64,000 nt of DNA, from contig NZ_JBHTCM010000018.1 in assembly GCF_042665545.1 (NCBI RefSeq), positions 1-64,000 on the forward strand, given 5' to 3'. The position numbers and the translations under genes were made by a program. Under the pieces are notes generated by a model. The model was not told the DNA's origin and made no database searches. It saw only the letters and a list, made by a program, of their open reading frames with translations. Origin of the DNA: Rhodocista pekingensis (GTDB lineage Bacteria; Pseudomonadota; Alphaproteobacteria; Azospirillales; Azospirillaceae). Every line of letters starts with the position of its first letter. Position 1 is the first letter of the stretch. Positions 50,069-62,880 of the stretch are shown one piece after another.

Positions 50069-52045
50069 GTGCCGGTCACGGTCGTGGTGATGAACGCCGA
50101 GGGGGCGGCGGATATCCGCATCCGTCTGGTGGACGAGTTCAGCGGCGCGCCCCTGCCCGGCGTCGTGCTCACCCTGATCCCGGGCGGGGTTTCGGCGAAG
50201 CTTGCGCCGGCGAGCGTCACCACGGACGCGGAGGGGACGGCCGTGCTGGGCCGCGGCACCTTCGCGGCGGTGCAGTTCAAGCTCTCCTTCAATCTGCCGG
50301 GCTACTACGTCACGGGCGAGAGATTCGTGCCGGGGCCGTACCTGTCGGACGCGGTGGCGGCCCCGCTGGAGAAGGCCATCGTCCTGACCGTCGGTCTCGC
50401 CCCCCTGGTGCCGAAGCTGCCGGGCGACATCGCCGCCGTGGCGGCCGGCGTGCTGACGGCGCAGAAGCTGATCCGTGTCGGCGTCGATGTCGGCCCCAAC
50501 CTGGGCAACCAGGCCGCCGGCCTGCTGCTGCTGCGGAACCTGCGCCGGCTGGGCTATGCCGGGCCGATCGAGGTCCTGCTCGACCCGGACCCGACCCTGG
50601 ACCATTTCGAGCTGACCGGGCTGGCGATCCTCGCCACGCCGCGGGGCAACGACGATGCGGGCTGCTGCACCGCCGTCGCCAAAGCCTGCGCCGCGGCGGC
50701 GGGGCTGGTCCCGACCCGGGTGCAGACGAAGACCGGCACCGATCCGTTGCAGGTGGAGGTCGTCTTCACCGACAACACGAACGGCGAGGAGCATTACGAC
50801 AAGCCGTTCCTCCAGGCGATCTTCACCAACCTGCCTGCCTGTTCCAGGTTCGAGGGCACGACCCCGGCGGGGCAGAAGTCCGGCTGGAACCGCCCGCTGG
50901 ACAACCCGCCCCTGGACCCGGCCCGGGTCCACTTCACCGTCCGGATCGAGAGCGTGGCGGAGATCAGCGTGCGGGACAAGGTGGCCCTGCTCGATCCCGG
51001 CTACGCCACCAATCCCCTGTACGGCAAGAACACGAGCTTCGTGGCGAAGCCGGCGTTCGATACCGATCCCGCCGCGACGCCCTGCCTGGGCCTGATCGCG
51101 GCGGCGGAACGCTCCTTCCCGGAAACGGATGCCTACCGCCGGGAGATCCTGCGGACCCCCGCCCTGATGCTGCTGGAACCCTACTGCTGGTATCCGCACC
51201 TGCGCTGCCTCTGCGCCGACGGGCGGCCCCCCTGGCCGCTGCCGCTGCCGCTGGAGGCGGCCTATCTGATCGACCCCATCGAGCCGCAGGACTATGCCGC
51301 CATCCTGGGCGGGCTGGCCGACAAGGGCGTGGCGGCGTTCCTGGACGCCTTCATGGCCGCGGCGGCGAAGGGGGCAGGGAAGGGGGCGATCTGCCCCATG
51401 ACGGTCTACGGCATCCATCAGGCGCCGGACCCGGCCGTCGCCCTGACGAACATCCTGGCCGGGCTGGCGGCAGCCGGGAAGGGGACGGCACTTCCGGCGC
51501 CGGCGGTGCCGCTGGTGATCTCCAAGATGGACGTGGCCCCGGTGGTCGAGCAGTGCGGCGGCCGGCCCGTCGCCCTCACGGACCCCCAGGCCCTGGCCAT
51601 CCTCATGGAGATCCTGGAGGGACCCGGGGACTCGCCCGTGGTCTTCCACACGCCCCCGGCCCTGCCGCAGCCCGTCTTCCAGATCCTTGTCCAGATCAGC
51701 CGCTTCCCGGTGATCCTGGAAGGGGCGAATACCGCCAATCTGGTTCAGATGCTGGCGAAACCGTACCTGTCCGTGAAGACCACCTATACGCCCTATCCGG
51801 TCATTCCCGGCAGGGAGAAGGTAGTCACCGACCTGACCGCCCTGACGGCGATCGTCACCGACCCCCACCTGTCCGACAAGCCGGAGGATCTGGCGATGCT
51901 GGCCGGCTACTTCCGCGGCTGCTGCGTCTACGGCACCGCCTTCGACTTCGGCAACTATTTCGGCACGGTGCGGGACCGGGCCAGCTCTGATGGCCTGGAC
52001 GAGCTGCTGCTGGCGCTGTTCTGCTTCCACAACGCCATGCAGTAA
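50069..52045 (+). CDS. Large protein of unknown function
   Basis: 658-residue protein that I do not recognise. The first 110 residues look like an Ig/carboxypeptidase-regulatory-like beta domain (I-R-L-V-D-E-F-S-G-A-P-L-P-G-V-V-L-T ... T-D-A-E-G-T-A-V-L-G). From about 135 a segment reads R-V-G-V-D-V-G-P-N-L-G-N-Q-A-A-G-L-L-L-L, a Rossmann-like pattern resembling nucleotide-sugar or glycosyltransferase folds; two C-C and several C-x-C pairs are scattered. No signal peptide. The GTG at 50069 has GGAGGG upstream; ATG 50090 is an alternative. Codon use matches the host, so no sign of transfer in the coding part. Confidence 0.75.
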   Translation: MPVTVVVMNAEGAADIRIRLVDEFSGAPLPGVVLTLIPGGVSAKLAPASVTTDAEGTAVLGRGTFAAVQFKLSFNLPGYYVTGERFVPGPYLSDAVAAPLEKAIVLTVGLAPLVPKLPGDIAAVAAGVLTAQKLIRVGVDVGPNLGNQAAGLLLLRNLRRLGYAGPIEVLLDPDPTLDHFELTGLAILATPRGNDDAGCCTAVAKACAAAAGLVPTRVQTKTGTDPLQVEVVFTDNTNGEEHYDKPFLQAIFTNLPACSRFEGTTPAGQKSGWNRPLDNPPLDPARVHFTVRIESVAEISVRDKVALLDPGYATNPLYGKNTSFVAKPAFDTDPAATPCLGLIAAAERSFPETDAYRREILRTPALMLLEPYCWYPHLRCLCADGRPPWPLPLPLEAAYLIDPIEPQDYAAILGGLADKGVAAFLDAFMAAAAKGAGKGAICPMTVYGIHQAPDPAVALTNILAGLAAAGKGTALPAPAVPLVISKMDVAPVVEQCGGRPVALTDPQALAILMEILEGPGDSPVVFHTPPALPQPVFQILVQISRFPVILEGANTANLVQMLAKPYLSVKTTYTPYPVIPGREKVVTDLTALTAIVTDPHLSDKPEDLAMLAGYFRGCCVYGTAFDFGNYFGTVRDRASSDGLDELLLALFCFHNAMQ

Positions 52046-52066
52046 CGGGCCTTGAAGGGAGCGCCG

Positions 52067-52098
52067 CCCGACGGAGCCCGGGGCCGGGCTCCGTCGGG
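52067..52098. terminator. Bidirectional hairpin between the unknown gene and gltB
   Basis: CCCGACGGAGCCCG (52067-52080), loop GGGC and CGGGCTCCGTCGGG (52085-52098) make a perfect 14-bp stem, midway between two convergent stop codons. No clear T-run on either side, but stem length and position fit a shared terminator. Confidence 0.65.
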
Positions 52099-52133
52099 GC
52101 AGCTCTGCGCGCGGGACCGCCCCCGGCCGCCGC

Positions 52134-56690
<4,557 letters not shown>

Positions 56691-56701
56691 GGCGGGCCCC
56701 G

Positions 56702-57349
56702 TCAGGCAAGAAGGTCAGGGTCGAAGGGCACGTCCGTGCCCGTCGGGTCGGTGATGCGGATGTGGCCGGGCTGCGCCGCGAAGCGGTCCAGCCAGCGCAG
56801 CACGGCCGGGAAGCGGTCCAGCTCGAACCCGCCCTCCTCGGCCACATGGGTGTAGGCGTAGAGCGCCACGTCGGCGATGGTGCAGCGGTCGCCCACCATC
56901 CAGTCGTGGCGCATCAGGTGCGCCTCCATCTGGCGCAGGGCGGCGTAGCCCTGCTCCCGCTTCAGCACCAGGGCATGGACGCGCTCCGGCGTCATCTCGA
57001 AGCGGTGGGTGATCCAGAAGCGGGCGGTGGCGACGTTGGGTTCGTGGCTGTACTGCTCCCAGAACAGCCATTGCAGCACGGCCGCCTTCTCGCGCCGCCC
57101 GTCCGGCCAGAAGGGCGTGCCCTCGGCCAGCCAGCGCAGGATGGCGTTGGACTCGGCCAGATGGTCGCCCGGCCCCAGCCGCAGCACCGGGACGCGGCCG
57201 TTCGGGTTGACCGCCAGGAACTGGGGCGTGCGGCTGTCGCCGCGGTCAATGTCCAGCTCCACCCGCTCATGCGGCAGGCCGAGCTGCGCCAGCATCCAGC
57301 GCACCTTGTAGCCGTTCCCGGAGGAGAGGTTGTCGTAGAGCCGGAGCAT
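56702..57349 (-). CDS. Glutathione S-transferase family protein
   Basis: 215-residue GST. The N-terminal thioredoxin fold reads L-Y-D-N-L-S-S-G-N-G-Y-K-V-R, with N-P-N-G-R-V-P-V-L containing the cis-proline, then A-E-S-N-A-I-L-R-W-L-A as the GSH-binding Glu-Ser. The C-terminal helical domain follows (D-R-C-T-I-A-D-V-A-L-Y-A-Y). It lies between a DUF2442 gene and gltB, unusual company for a GST. ATG 57349 starts at the family N-terminus. Confidence 0.92.
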   Translation of the reverse strand: MLRLYDNLSSGNGYKVRWMLAQLGLPHERVELDIDRGDSRTPQFLAVNPNGRVPVLRLGPGDHLAESNAILRWLAEGTPFWPDGRREKAAVLQWLFWEQYSHEPNVATARFWITHRFEMTPERVHALVLKREQGYAALRQMEAHLMRHDWMVGDRCTIADVALYAYTHVAEEGGFELDRFPAVLRWLDRFAAQPGHIRITDPTGTDVPFDPDLLA

Positions 57350-57405
57350 CTCAAGGGTCCTGGCGGGGACGTGGCGGGACGACAGGGAAGCGGCCCATGG
57401 CGTCG

Positions 57406-57684
57406 TCACTCCGCGGCCACGTCGGGGTAGTCGCGCTTCAGGTCGTCGGGGTGCGCCCGGTACCAGAGGCTGTCGGCGCTGAAGTGCAGCTCCTCCGGCC
57501 AGCCGATGGCATAGCCGTCGAACACCACCTCCAGCTTCGACACGAAGAAGTCGGGATCGCGGACCGGCGCCAGGGCGGGACCCTGGATCAGCGGCGTGAA
57601 GTCGATGGTATCGCTCCCCCCCTCGGCCCATTCGACCGTGACGGTGAAGTCGGGGTTGGCTTTCGCGGAGCGGATGAAGCGCAT
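57406..57684 (-). CDS. DUF2442 domain protein
   Basis: 92-residue protein with the DUF2442 pattern (F-T-V-T-V-E-W-A-E-G-G-S-D-T-I-D-F-T-P-L-I ... F-D-G-Y-A-I-G-W-P-E-E-L-H-F-S-A-D-S-L-W-Y). Function unknown; some members neighbour DUF4160 genes in toxin-antitoxin-like pairs. Here it is three bases downstream of gltD, so it is co-translated with glutamate synthase. Confidence 0.85.
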   Translation of the reverse strand: MRFIRSAKANPDFTVTVEWAEGGSDTIDFTPLIQGPALAPVRDPDFFVSKLEVVFDGYAIGWPEELHFSADSLWYRAHPDDLKRDYPDVAAE

Positions 57685-57687
57685 CGG

Positions 57688-59136
57688 CTACTCCGCCGCC
57701 ACCGCGACCGGCTGGGTCACCTTGGCCTGGATGTAGTGGTGGATGCTCTCCGCCGCGTCGCGGCCGTCGCGGATGCCCCAGACGACGAGGCTGGCGCCGC
57801 GCACGATGTCGCCGGCGGCGAAGACGCCGTCCAGGTTCGTCATCAGGGTGCGGTGGTGGACCTGCACCGTGCCCCAGCGGCTGACCTTCAGGGTCGGGTC
57901 GCCGAACAGGGTGGGCACGTCCTCCGGGTCGAAGCCCAGGGCCTTGACGACCAGATCGGCCTCCAGCGTGAAGCCGCTGCCCTCGATCGGGGTCGGCGTC
58001 TGCCGGCCGGTGGCGTCGGCCACGCCCATGTGCATGCGGTGGGCGCGGACATGGGTGACGTGCGAGTCGCCCAGGAACGCCTCCGGCGCCGCCTGCCAGA
58101 CGAACTCCGCGCCCTCCTCCTCGGCGTGCGCCACCTCGCGCTGGGAGCCGGGCATGTTGGCCCGGTTGCGGCGGTACAGGCACTTCACCGAGGCGGCCCC
58201 CTGGCGGATGGCCGTGCGCACGCAGTCCATGGCGGTGTCGCCGCCGCCGATGACGACGACGTTCCTGCCGTGGGCGTTCAGCATGCCCGTCTCGAAATCC
58301 ACCACCGTGTCGCCCAGCCCCTTGCGGTTGCTGGCGGTCAGGTAGTCCAGCGCGGGGATGATGCCGTCCAGCCCGGCGCCGGGGCCGCCCAGGTCGCGCG
58401 CCTTGTAGACGCCGCAGGCGATCAGCACCGCGTCATGGCGCAGGCGCAGCTCCGTCAGGCTGGCGTTGCGGCCGACATCGAAGCCCAGATGGAAGCGGAC
58501 GCCGGCCTGCTCCAGCAGGGCGCCGCGGCGCAGCACCACCTCCTTGTCCAGCTTGAAGCTGGGAATGCCGTAGATCAGCAGGCCGCCGATGCGGTCGTAG
58601 CGGTCATAGACATGCACCTCGTAGCCCTTGCGGCGGAGCTGCTCCGCCGCGGCGAGCCCGGCCGGGCCGGCGCCGATGATGCCGACGCTGCCGGCGCGCT
58701 CGCGCACCGGCTTCACCGGCTTCACCCAGCCGCGTTCCCAGGCCGTGTCGGTGATGTACTTCTCCACCGCGCCGATGGTGACGGTGCCGTGGGTGGACTG
58801 CTCGATCGTGCAGTTGCCCTCGCACAGCCGGTCCTGCGGGCAGATGCGGCCGCAGATCTCGGGGAAGTTGTTGGTCGCCTGGGAGACCTCGTAGGCTTCC
58901 TCCAGCCGGCCTTCCGCCGTCAGCTTCAGCCAGTCGGGGATGTTGTTCTGCACCGGGCAGTGGACCTGGCAGAAGGGCACGCCGCACTGGGAGCAGCGGC
59001 CCGCCTGCTGCTTCGCCGCGGCGTCGCTGAAGCGGGCGTAGATCTCCTGGAAGTCCTGCCGGCGCAGGGTGGCGTCCCGCTTGTCGGGCATCCGTTGCCC
59101 GGTGTGGACGAAGCCCAGCATCTTCTGCGTCGCCAT
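57688..59136 (-). CDS. gltD: Glutamate synthase (NADPH) small subunit
   Basis: 482-residue FAD and [4Fe-4S] subunit that feeds NADPH electrons to GltB. N-terminal cysteine clusters R-C-S-Q-C-G-V-P-F-C-Q-V-H-C-P and C-P-Q-D-R-L-C-E-G-N-C at about 47-110; FAD motif G-A-G-P-A-G-L-A-A-A near 155; NADPH motif G-G-G-D-T-A-M-D near 300; closing G-D-I-V-R-G-A-S-L-V-V-W-G-I-R-D-G. ATG 59136 follows GGGGAAAG. It heads the operon, with a 530-bp upstream region holding inverted repeats. Confidence 0.97.
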   Translation of the reverse strand: MATQKMLGFVHTGQRMPDKRDATLRRQDFQEIYARFSDAAAKQQAGRCSQCGVPFCQVHCPVQNNIPDWLKLTAEGRLEEAYEVSQATNNFPEICGRICPQDRLCEGNCTIEQSTHGTVTIGAVEKYITDTAWERGWVKPVKPVRERAGSVGIIGAGPAGLAAAEQLRRKGYEVHVYDRYDRIGGLLIYGIPSFKLDKEVVLRRGALLEQAGVRFHLGFDVGRNASLTELRLRHDAVLIACGVYKARDLGGPGAGLDGIIPALDYLTASNRKGLGDTVVDFETGMLNAHGRNVVVIGGGDTAMDCVRTAIRQGAASVKCLYRRNRANMPGSQREVAHAEEEGAEFVWQAAPEAFLGDSHVTHVRAHRMHMGVADATGRQTPTPIEGSGFTLEADLVVKALGFDPEDVPTLFGDPTLKVSRWGTVQVHHRTLMTNLDGVFAAGDIVRGASLVVWGIRDGRDAAESIHHYIQAKVTQPVAVAAE

Positions 59137-59362
59137 GGCGGCTTTCCCCTTGTCGCGCCGCCGCGGCGGGCCCGCCACGGCGTCCGGACTGTCAATCCGG
59201 TGGTCTGTCGGTCCGGCGGTTATCTGATCCGGCGGTTGGTCGATCCGGCCGCTGGTTGAGGCGGCCGTTGGGTGATGCGGATGGCGCAACGGCACTGCCC
59301 GTTCCCGTCCTCCGGGGGTTCATATAAAACCAACGCCCTGGACGAGCCAGCACTTTTTCGCC

Positions 59363-59400
59363 GATATGTCAGTAATGCTGACCAAAATGCGGTGCATATC
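59363..59400. promoter_or_regulatory. Nested inverted repeats upstream of gltD
   Basis: GATATG (59363-59368) and CATATC (59395-59400) form an outer inverted repeat; inside it GTCAGTAATGCTGAC (59368-59382) is a palindromic GTCAG-N5-CTGAC. They lie about 230 bases upstream of the gltD start in an AT-rich patch of an otherwise GC-rich 530-bp gap (59137-59667) between gltD and uppP. Could be operator sites for gltD or for a small upstream transcript; no regulator is identifiable. Nothing else coding is seen in the gap. Confidence 0.4.
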
Positions 59401-59667
59401 TGGCCTGCGCGCGGGGGTTGCGAATGAGTTTCGACCGCAGCGGGCGCCAATGGGTCCGATCCGGGCCTATTGCCCTGGATGCCGGACAGCAGCCTACGCC
59501 ATCCCGGGCGCCGGCGCTGCGCGCTCCCTCGCCGCGGCGGTCCCGGCCCGTGCTGCGCCGCACGCACCGCCCTCGCTCCGACGGGGGGCGGCTGCTATAA
59601 GCGCGGGGCGTCGTGCGACGCATCGGCGCGCCGCGCCCTCCCGTTCCGCAAGACACGGACCCCGATC

Positions 59668-60483
59668 TTGATCGATACGGTTCCCTATCTCGAAGCCCTC
59701 CTGCTCGGCATCGTGGAGGGGCTGACCGAGTTCCTGCCCGTCTCCTCCACGGGTCACCTGATCCTGGTGGCCGAATTCCTGGGGTTCCAGGGGCAGGAGC
59801 AGGATGTCTTCAAGGTGGTCATCCAGCTCGGCGCCATCCTCGCCATCCTGGTCGTCTATTTCGCCAAGCTCTGGCGGGTGCTGCTGGGCGTGCTGGCGGG
59901 CGATCCCGCCGCGTGGCGCTTCGCCGGCGCCATCCTGCTGGCCTTCCTGCCCGCCGCCGTGATCGGCGCCGCGGCGCACGGCTTCATCAAGAGCGTGCTG
60001 TTCAGCCCGCTGGTCGTCTCCGTCGCCCTGATCGTCGGCGGCTTCGCCATCATCGCGGTGGAACGGCTGGTGCCGGCCTCGCGCTGGCATGCGGTGGAGG
60101 AGTTTCCGCCGCTGCTGGCCCTGAAGATCGGGCTGGTGCAGTGCCTGGCCCTGGTGCCCGGCGTCTCCCGTTCCGGCGCCACCATCCTGGGCGCTCTGAT
60201 GATGGGGGTGGACCGGCGGACGGCGGCGGAGTTCAGCTTCTTCGTCGCCATCCCGACGATGCTGGGGGCGTCCGTCTACGACGTCTACAAGAACCTGGAC
60301 GTGATGACGCTGGACGGGGTCTGGCTGATCGCCGTCGGCTTCGCCGCCGCCTTCGTCTCGGCGCTGCTGGTGGTGAAGACGCTGGTGGACTTCGTGGCCC
60401 GCTACGGCTTCACGCCGTTCGCCTGGTACCGGATCGTCGTCGGCTCGGCCATGCTGGTCTGGTTCGGCTTCCTGGCCGGCTGA
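59668..60483 (+). CDS. uppP: Undecaprenyl-diphosphatase
   Basis: 271-residue inner-membrane enzyme recycling undecaprenyl diphosphate for wall synthesis and giving bacitracin tolerance. The BacA motifs are clear: L-L-L-G-I-V-E-G-L-T-E-F-L-P-V-S-S-T-G-H near the N-terminus and P-G-V-S-R-S-G-A-T-I near residue 165, plus about eight hydrophobic segments. The start is inferred as TTG (59668), because the family begins M-x-x-x-P-x-x-x-A and no ATG or GTG is suitable. A hairpin with a T-rich tail follows the stop. Confidence 0.94.
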   Translation: MIDTVPYLEALLLGIVEGLTEFLPVSSTGHLILVAEFLGFQGQEQDVFKVVIQLGAILAILVVYFAKLWRVLLGVLAGDPAAWRFAGAILLAFLPAAVIGAAAHGFIKSVLFSPLVVSVALIVGGFAIIAVERLVPASRWHAVEEFPPLLALKIGLVQCLALVPGVSRSGATILGALMMGVDRRTAAEFSFFVAIPTMLGASVYDVYKNLDVMTLDGVWLIAVGFAAAFVSALLVVKTLVDFVARYGFTPFAWYRIVVGSAMLVWFGFLAG

Positions 60484-60497
60484 CGGTCAGCCGCGGA

Positions 60498-60540
60498 CGG
60501 CCGGGCACCCCCGCGGGCACGCCCGGCCGCTTTCTTTCCT
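60498..60540 (+). terminator. Rho-independent terminator after uppP
   Basis: CGGCCGGGC (60498-60506) and GCCCGGCCG (60521-60529) form a 9-bp GC stem with a 14-base loop, followed by CTTTCTTTCCT, a good T-rich tail. It also lies 24 bases from the convergent NDUFA9-like gene. Confidence 0.75.
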
Positions 60541-60564
60541 GTCTCTCCGTCCCGGCCCGCCGGG

Positions 60565-61530
60565 TCATGTCCCGTCGGCCGCGGGCGCGCTGAAGCGCCC
60601 GCCGATGCGGAACCTGTCCATGTAGGTGGGGATGATGACCTCGGCCGTGGTGGGCTGCACGCCCAGCTCGGCCAGCCCCGGCAGGGCGCCGGAGACGACA
60701 TTGTCCGTGCGCAGCAGCCGCACCTGATCGCGGGTCAGCAGCTTACCCGGCAGATGCTCCAGCACCGCCGCCTGCACGGTGGCGAGCCACCACGGGATCT
60801 CCAGCAGCCGGGTGCTCCGCCCGGTCTCCTTCAGGACGAGCTGCATCAGCTCCTTGAAGGTGTAGGTCCGCGGGCCGCCCAGCTCGTAGGTGCGGCCCAT
60901 CGAGTCGGGGGTCGCCAGCGCCTGCATCACCGCGTCGCAGACATCGCCGACATAGACCGGCTGGAACCGGGTCGTCCCGCCGCCGATCAGGGGCAGGAAC
61001 GGCGACACCATGGACATGGCCCCGAATCGGTTGAAGAAGCCGTCCTCCGGTCCGAACACGATGGAGGGGCGCAGGATGGTGGCCTCGGGGAACGCCTCCA
61101 GCACGCGGCGCTCGCCCTCCGCCTTGCTGCTGGCATAGCCGCTGGGCGAGTTCGGGTCCGCGCCGATGGCGGAGATCTGGACGAGCCGGGCGACTCCCTC
61201 CTGCTTCGCGATGCGGGCGATGCGGCCGGGCAGTTCGGCCTGGATCGCCTCGAAGCTGGAGCCGCCGCCCGACGGCGCCAGGATGCCGATCAGGTTGATG
61301 ACCAGATCGGCCCCGCGGATGGCATAGGCCAGCGACCGGTCGTCCCGGATCGTCACCGGCAGGGGCACGATCTGCCCGACCGATCCCAGCGTCCGCAGGA
61401 AGGCCGCATCGGCCGGCTGGCGCGACGGCACCCGGATGACGCACCCGGTGCGGGCCAGCCGGCGGATCAGATGCCGCCCGATGAAGCCGGACCCGCCGAA
61501 CACCGTGGCGATTCGGTAGCGATAGACCAT
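60565..61530 (-). CDS. NDUFA9-like NAD-dependent epimerase/dehydratase family protein
   Basis: 321-residue short-chain dehydrogenase/reductase-like protein. N-terminal Rossmann A-T-V-F-G-G-S-G-F-I-G-R-H-L (atypical SDR), I-S-A-I-G-A-D and Y-A-S-S-K-A-E-G-E in place of the catalytic Y-x-x-x-K, and R-P-S-I-V-F-G-P-E. This is the bacterial NDUFA9 group that corresponds to a complex I assembly subunit in mitochondria; alphaproteobacteria usually encode it apart from nuo. ATG 61530 has GGAGAG upstream. Two 12-bp CCGCCGATCTTT repeats sit just upstream at 61539-61562. Confidence 0.9.
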   Translation of the reverse strand: MVYRYRIATVFGGSGFIGRHLIRRLARTGCVIRVPSRQPADAAFLRTLGSVGQIVPLPVTIRDDRSLAYAIRGADLVINLIGILAPSGGGSSFEAIQAELPGRIARIAKQEGVARLVQISAIGADPNSPSGYASSKAEGERRVLEAFPEATILRPSIVFGPEDGFFNRFGAMSMVSPFLPLIGGGTTRFQPVYVGDVCDAVMQALATPDSMGRTYELGGPRTYTFKELMQLVLKETGRSTRLLEIPWWLATVQAAVLEHLPGKLLTRDQVRLLRTDNVVSGALPGLAELGVQPTTAEVIIPTYMDRFRIGGRFSAPAADGT

Positions 61531-61664
61531 TGATCTCTCCGCCGATCTTTCCGCCGATCTTTCTCTGAACCGGTCCCCGCCGCCCCCGGCGGCGCGCCGA
61601 CGCTTATACAAGAGCCTGGAGGGTAGAACCAGTGACGCATGCCCCTGCGTCCCCCCTGCGCCCC

Positions 61665-61740
61665 TATGCGTGCGCGCGCGCGTAGGGGCGCGTGTGCGTG
61701 GGCGTGCACAGGGGCGTGGGTGTGCGGGGGCGCGTTCAGG
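61665..61740. repeat. Alternating GC/GT-rich low-complexity tract
   Basis: 61665-61684 is a perfect alternating pyrimidine-purine run of 20 bases including seven CG steps, followed to about 61740 by GTGTGCGTGGGCGTG-like sequence. It is the main content of the 330-bp gap between the NDUFA9-like gene and tRNA-Leu; no gene is seen there. Such tracts can adopt Z-DNA under torsion. Confidence 0.7.
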
Positions 61741-61822
61741 TGAGGTACGGGGGCGGTGCCCGCGGGCGACAGGGGCCGTGTCGGGGCGCGCGGAAATTTT
61801 TCGCGGGCCCGGAACAAGGGTG

Positions 61823-61851
61823 TTGACAGGGGGGCGGGCGGCCTTTATTAA
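61823..61851 (+). promoter_or_regulatory. Promoter of tRNA-Leu
   Basis: TTGACA (61823-61828), exactly 17 bases, then TATTAA (61846-61851), 15 bases upstream of the tRNA 5' end. Close to consensus sigma-70 and typical for a stable RNA. Confidence 0.85.
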
Positions 61852-61866
61852 CCCGCTCCACCGCGT

Positions 61867-61951
61867 GCCCAGGTGGCGGAATTGGTAGACGCGCAGGTTT
61901 CAGGTACCTGTGCCGCAAGGCGTGGAAGTTCGAGTCTTCTCCTGGGCACCA
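61867..61951 (+). tRNA. tRNA-Leu (anticodon CAG)
   Basis: Acceptor GCCCAGG pairs with CCTGGGC; anticodon stem CAGGT/ACCTG encloses TTCAGGT, giving CAG; a long variable arm (type II tRNA) and encoded CCA at 61949-61951. Decodes CUG. Confidence 0.97.
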
Positions 61952-62097
61952 CCGCTTCTTACGCATCAGGCCGCCGTGGCGTTTCGCCGGCGGCCTGATG
62001 CGTTTCCGGGTCCCGGCAGCCCGTAGCCGCCGGCCGCCCGTGGCCGTCGGCCGCCCGTGGTCGCCGGCCGACGAGACCGCCCTGGAGGACCGCGCCC

Positions 62098-62712
62098 ATG
62101 CCCATCGACCTGCACGACGGCGATCTGCCCGACGGCCTGGACCTCGGTCCGGTGGTCGCCATCGACACCGAGACGATGGGCCTGAACCCGGCGCGCGACC
62201 GGCTCTGCCTCGTGCAGCTCTCCGCCGGCGACGGCCGCTGCCATCTGGTGCAGTTCCGCCAGGGGGCGGGCTACGACGCGCCGAATCTGAAGCGGATGCT
62301 GACCGATCCCGGCACGCTGAAGCTGTTCCACTTCGCCCGCTTCGACATCGCCGTGATGCAGGCCTATCTCGGCGTGCTGACCGGCCCGGTCTACTGCACC
62401 AAGGTCGCCTCCAAGCTGACCCGCACCTTCACCGACCGGCACGGTCTGAAGGATCTCTGCCGCGACCTGCTGGGCGTCGAGCTGAGCAAGCAGCAGCAGT
62501 CCTCCGACTGGGGCGCCGACGAGCTGACGGCCGAGCAGCTCAAGTACGCCGCCTCCGACGTGCTGCACCTGCACGAGATCAAGGCCCGGCTGGACGGGAT
62601 GCTGGCCCGCGAGGGGCGCACGGCGCTGGCCCAGGAGTGCTTCCGCTTTCTGCCGACGCGCGCCCTGCTGGACCTGGGCGGCTGGGCCGAGCCTGACCTG
62701 TTCGCGCACTGA
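62098..62712 (+). CDS. rnd: Ribonuclease D-type 3'-5' exonuclease
   Basis: 204-residue DEDD exonuclease that trims the 3' ends of tRNA precursors and other small RNAs. The four acidic motifs are visible: A-I-D-T-E-T-M-G-L near residue 19, H-F-A-R-F-D-I-A-V-M near 80, and Y-A-A-S-D-V-L-H-L near 160 (the tyrosine marks the DEDDy subgroup). It lacks HRDC domains and is short, the alphaproteobacterial form that usually precedes lptC. ATG 62098 is well placed. Confidence 0.93.
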   Translation: MPIDLHDGDLPDGLDLGPVVAIDTETMGLNPARDRLCLVQLSAGDGRCHLVQFRQGAGYDAPNLKRMLTDPGTLKLFHFARFDIAVMQAYLGVLTGPVYCTKVASKLTRTFTDRHGLKDLCRDLLGVELSKQQQSSDWGADELTAEQLKYAASDVLHLHEIKARLDGMLAREGRTALAQECFRFLPTRALLDLGGWAEPDLFAH

Positions 62713-62880
62713 GCTGTGCCGTACCGTGTGCCGCCCCGGTTCCGCCCCGCGCGGGCGGATAGCCTGTCCAGGCCCGGTTTGACCCGGGATTCCGCCGTCG
62801 GGTAGACTGACGGCGCAGGTCCCCCCTTCCGGGACTGCCTTTCCGAGCCCGCTCTTCCGAGACAGCGACACCGCCCGACC

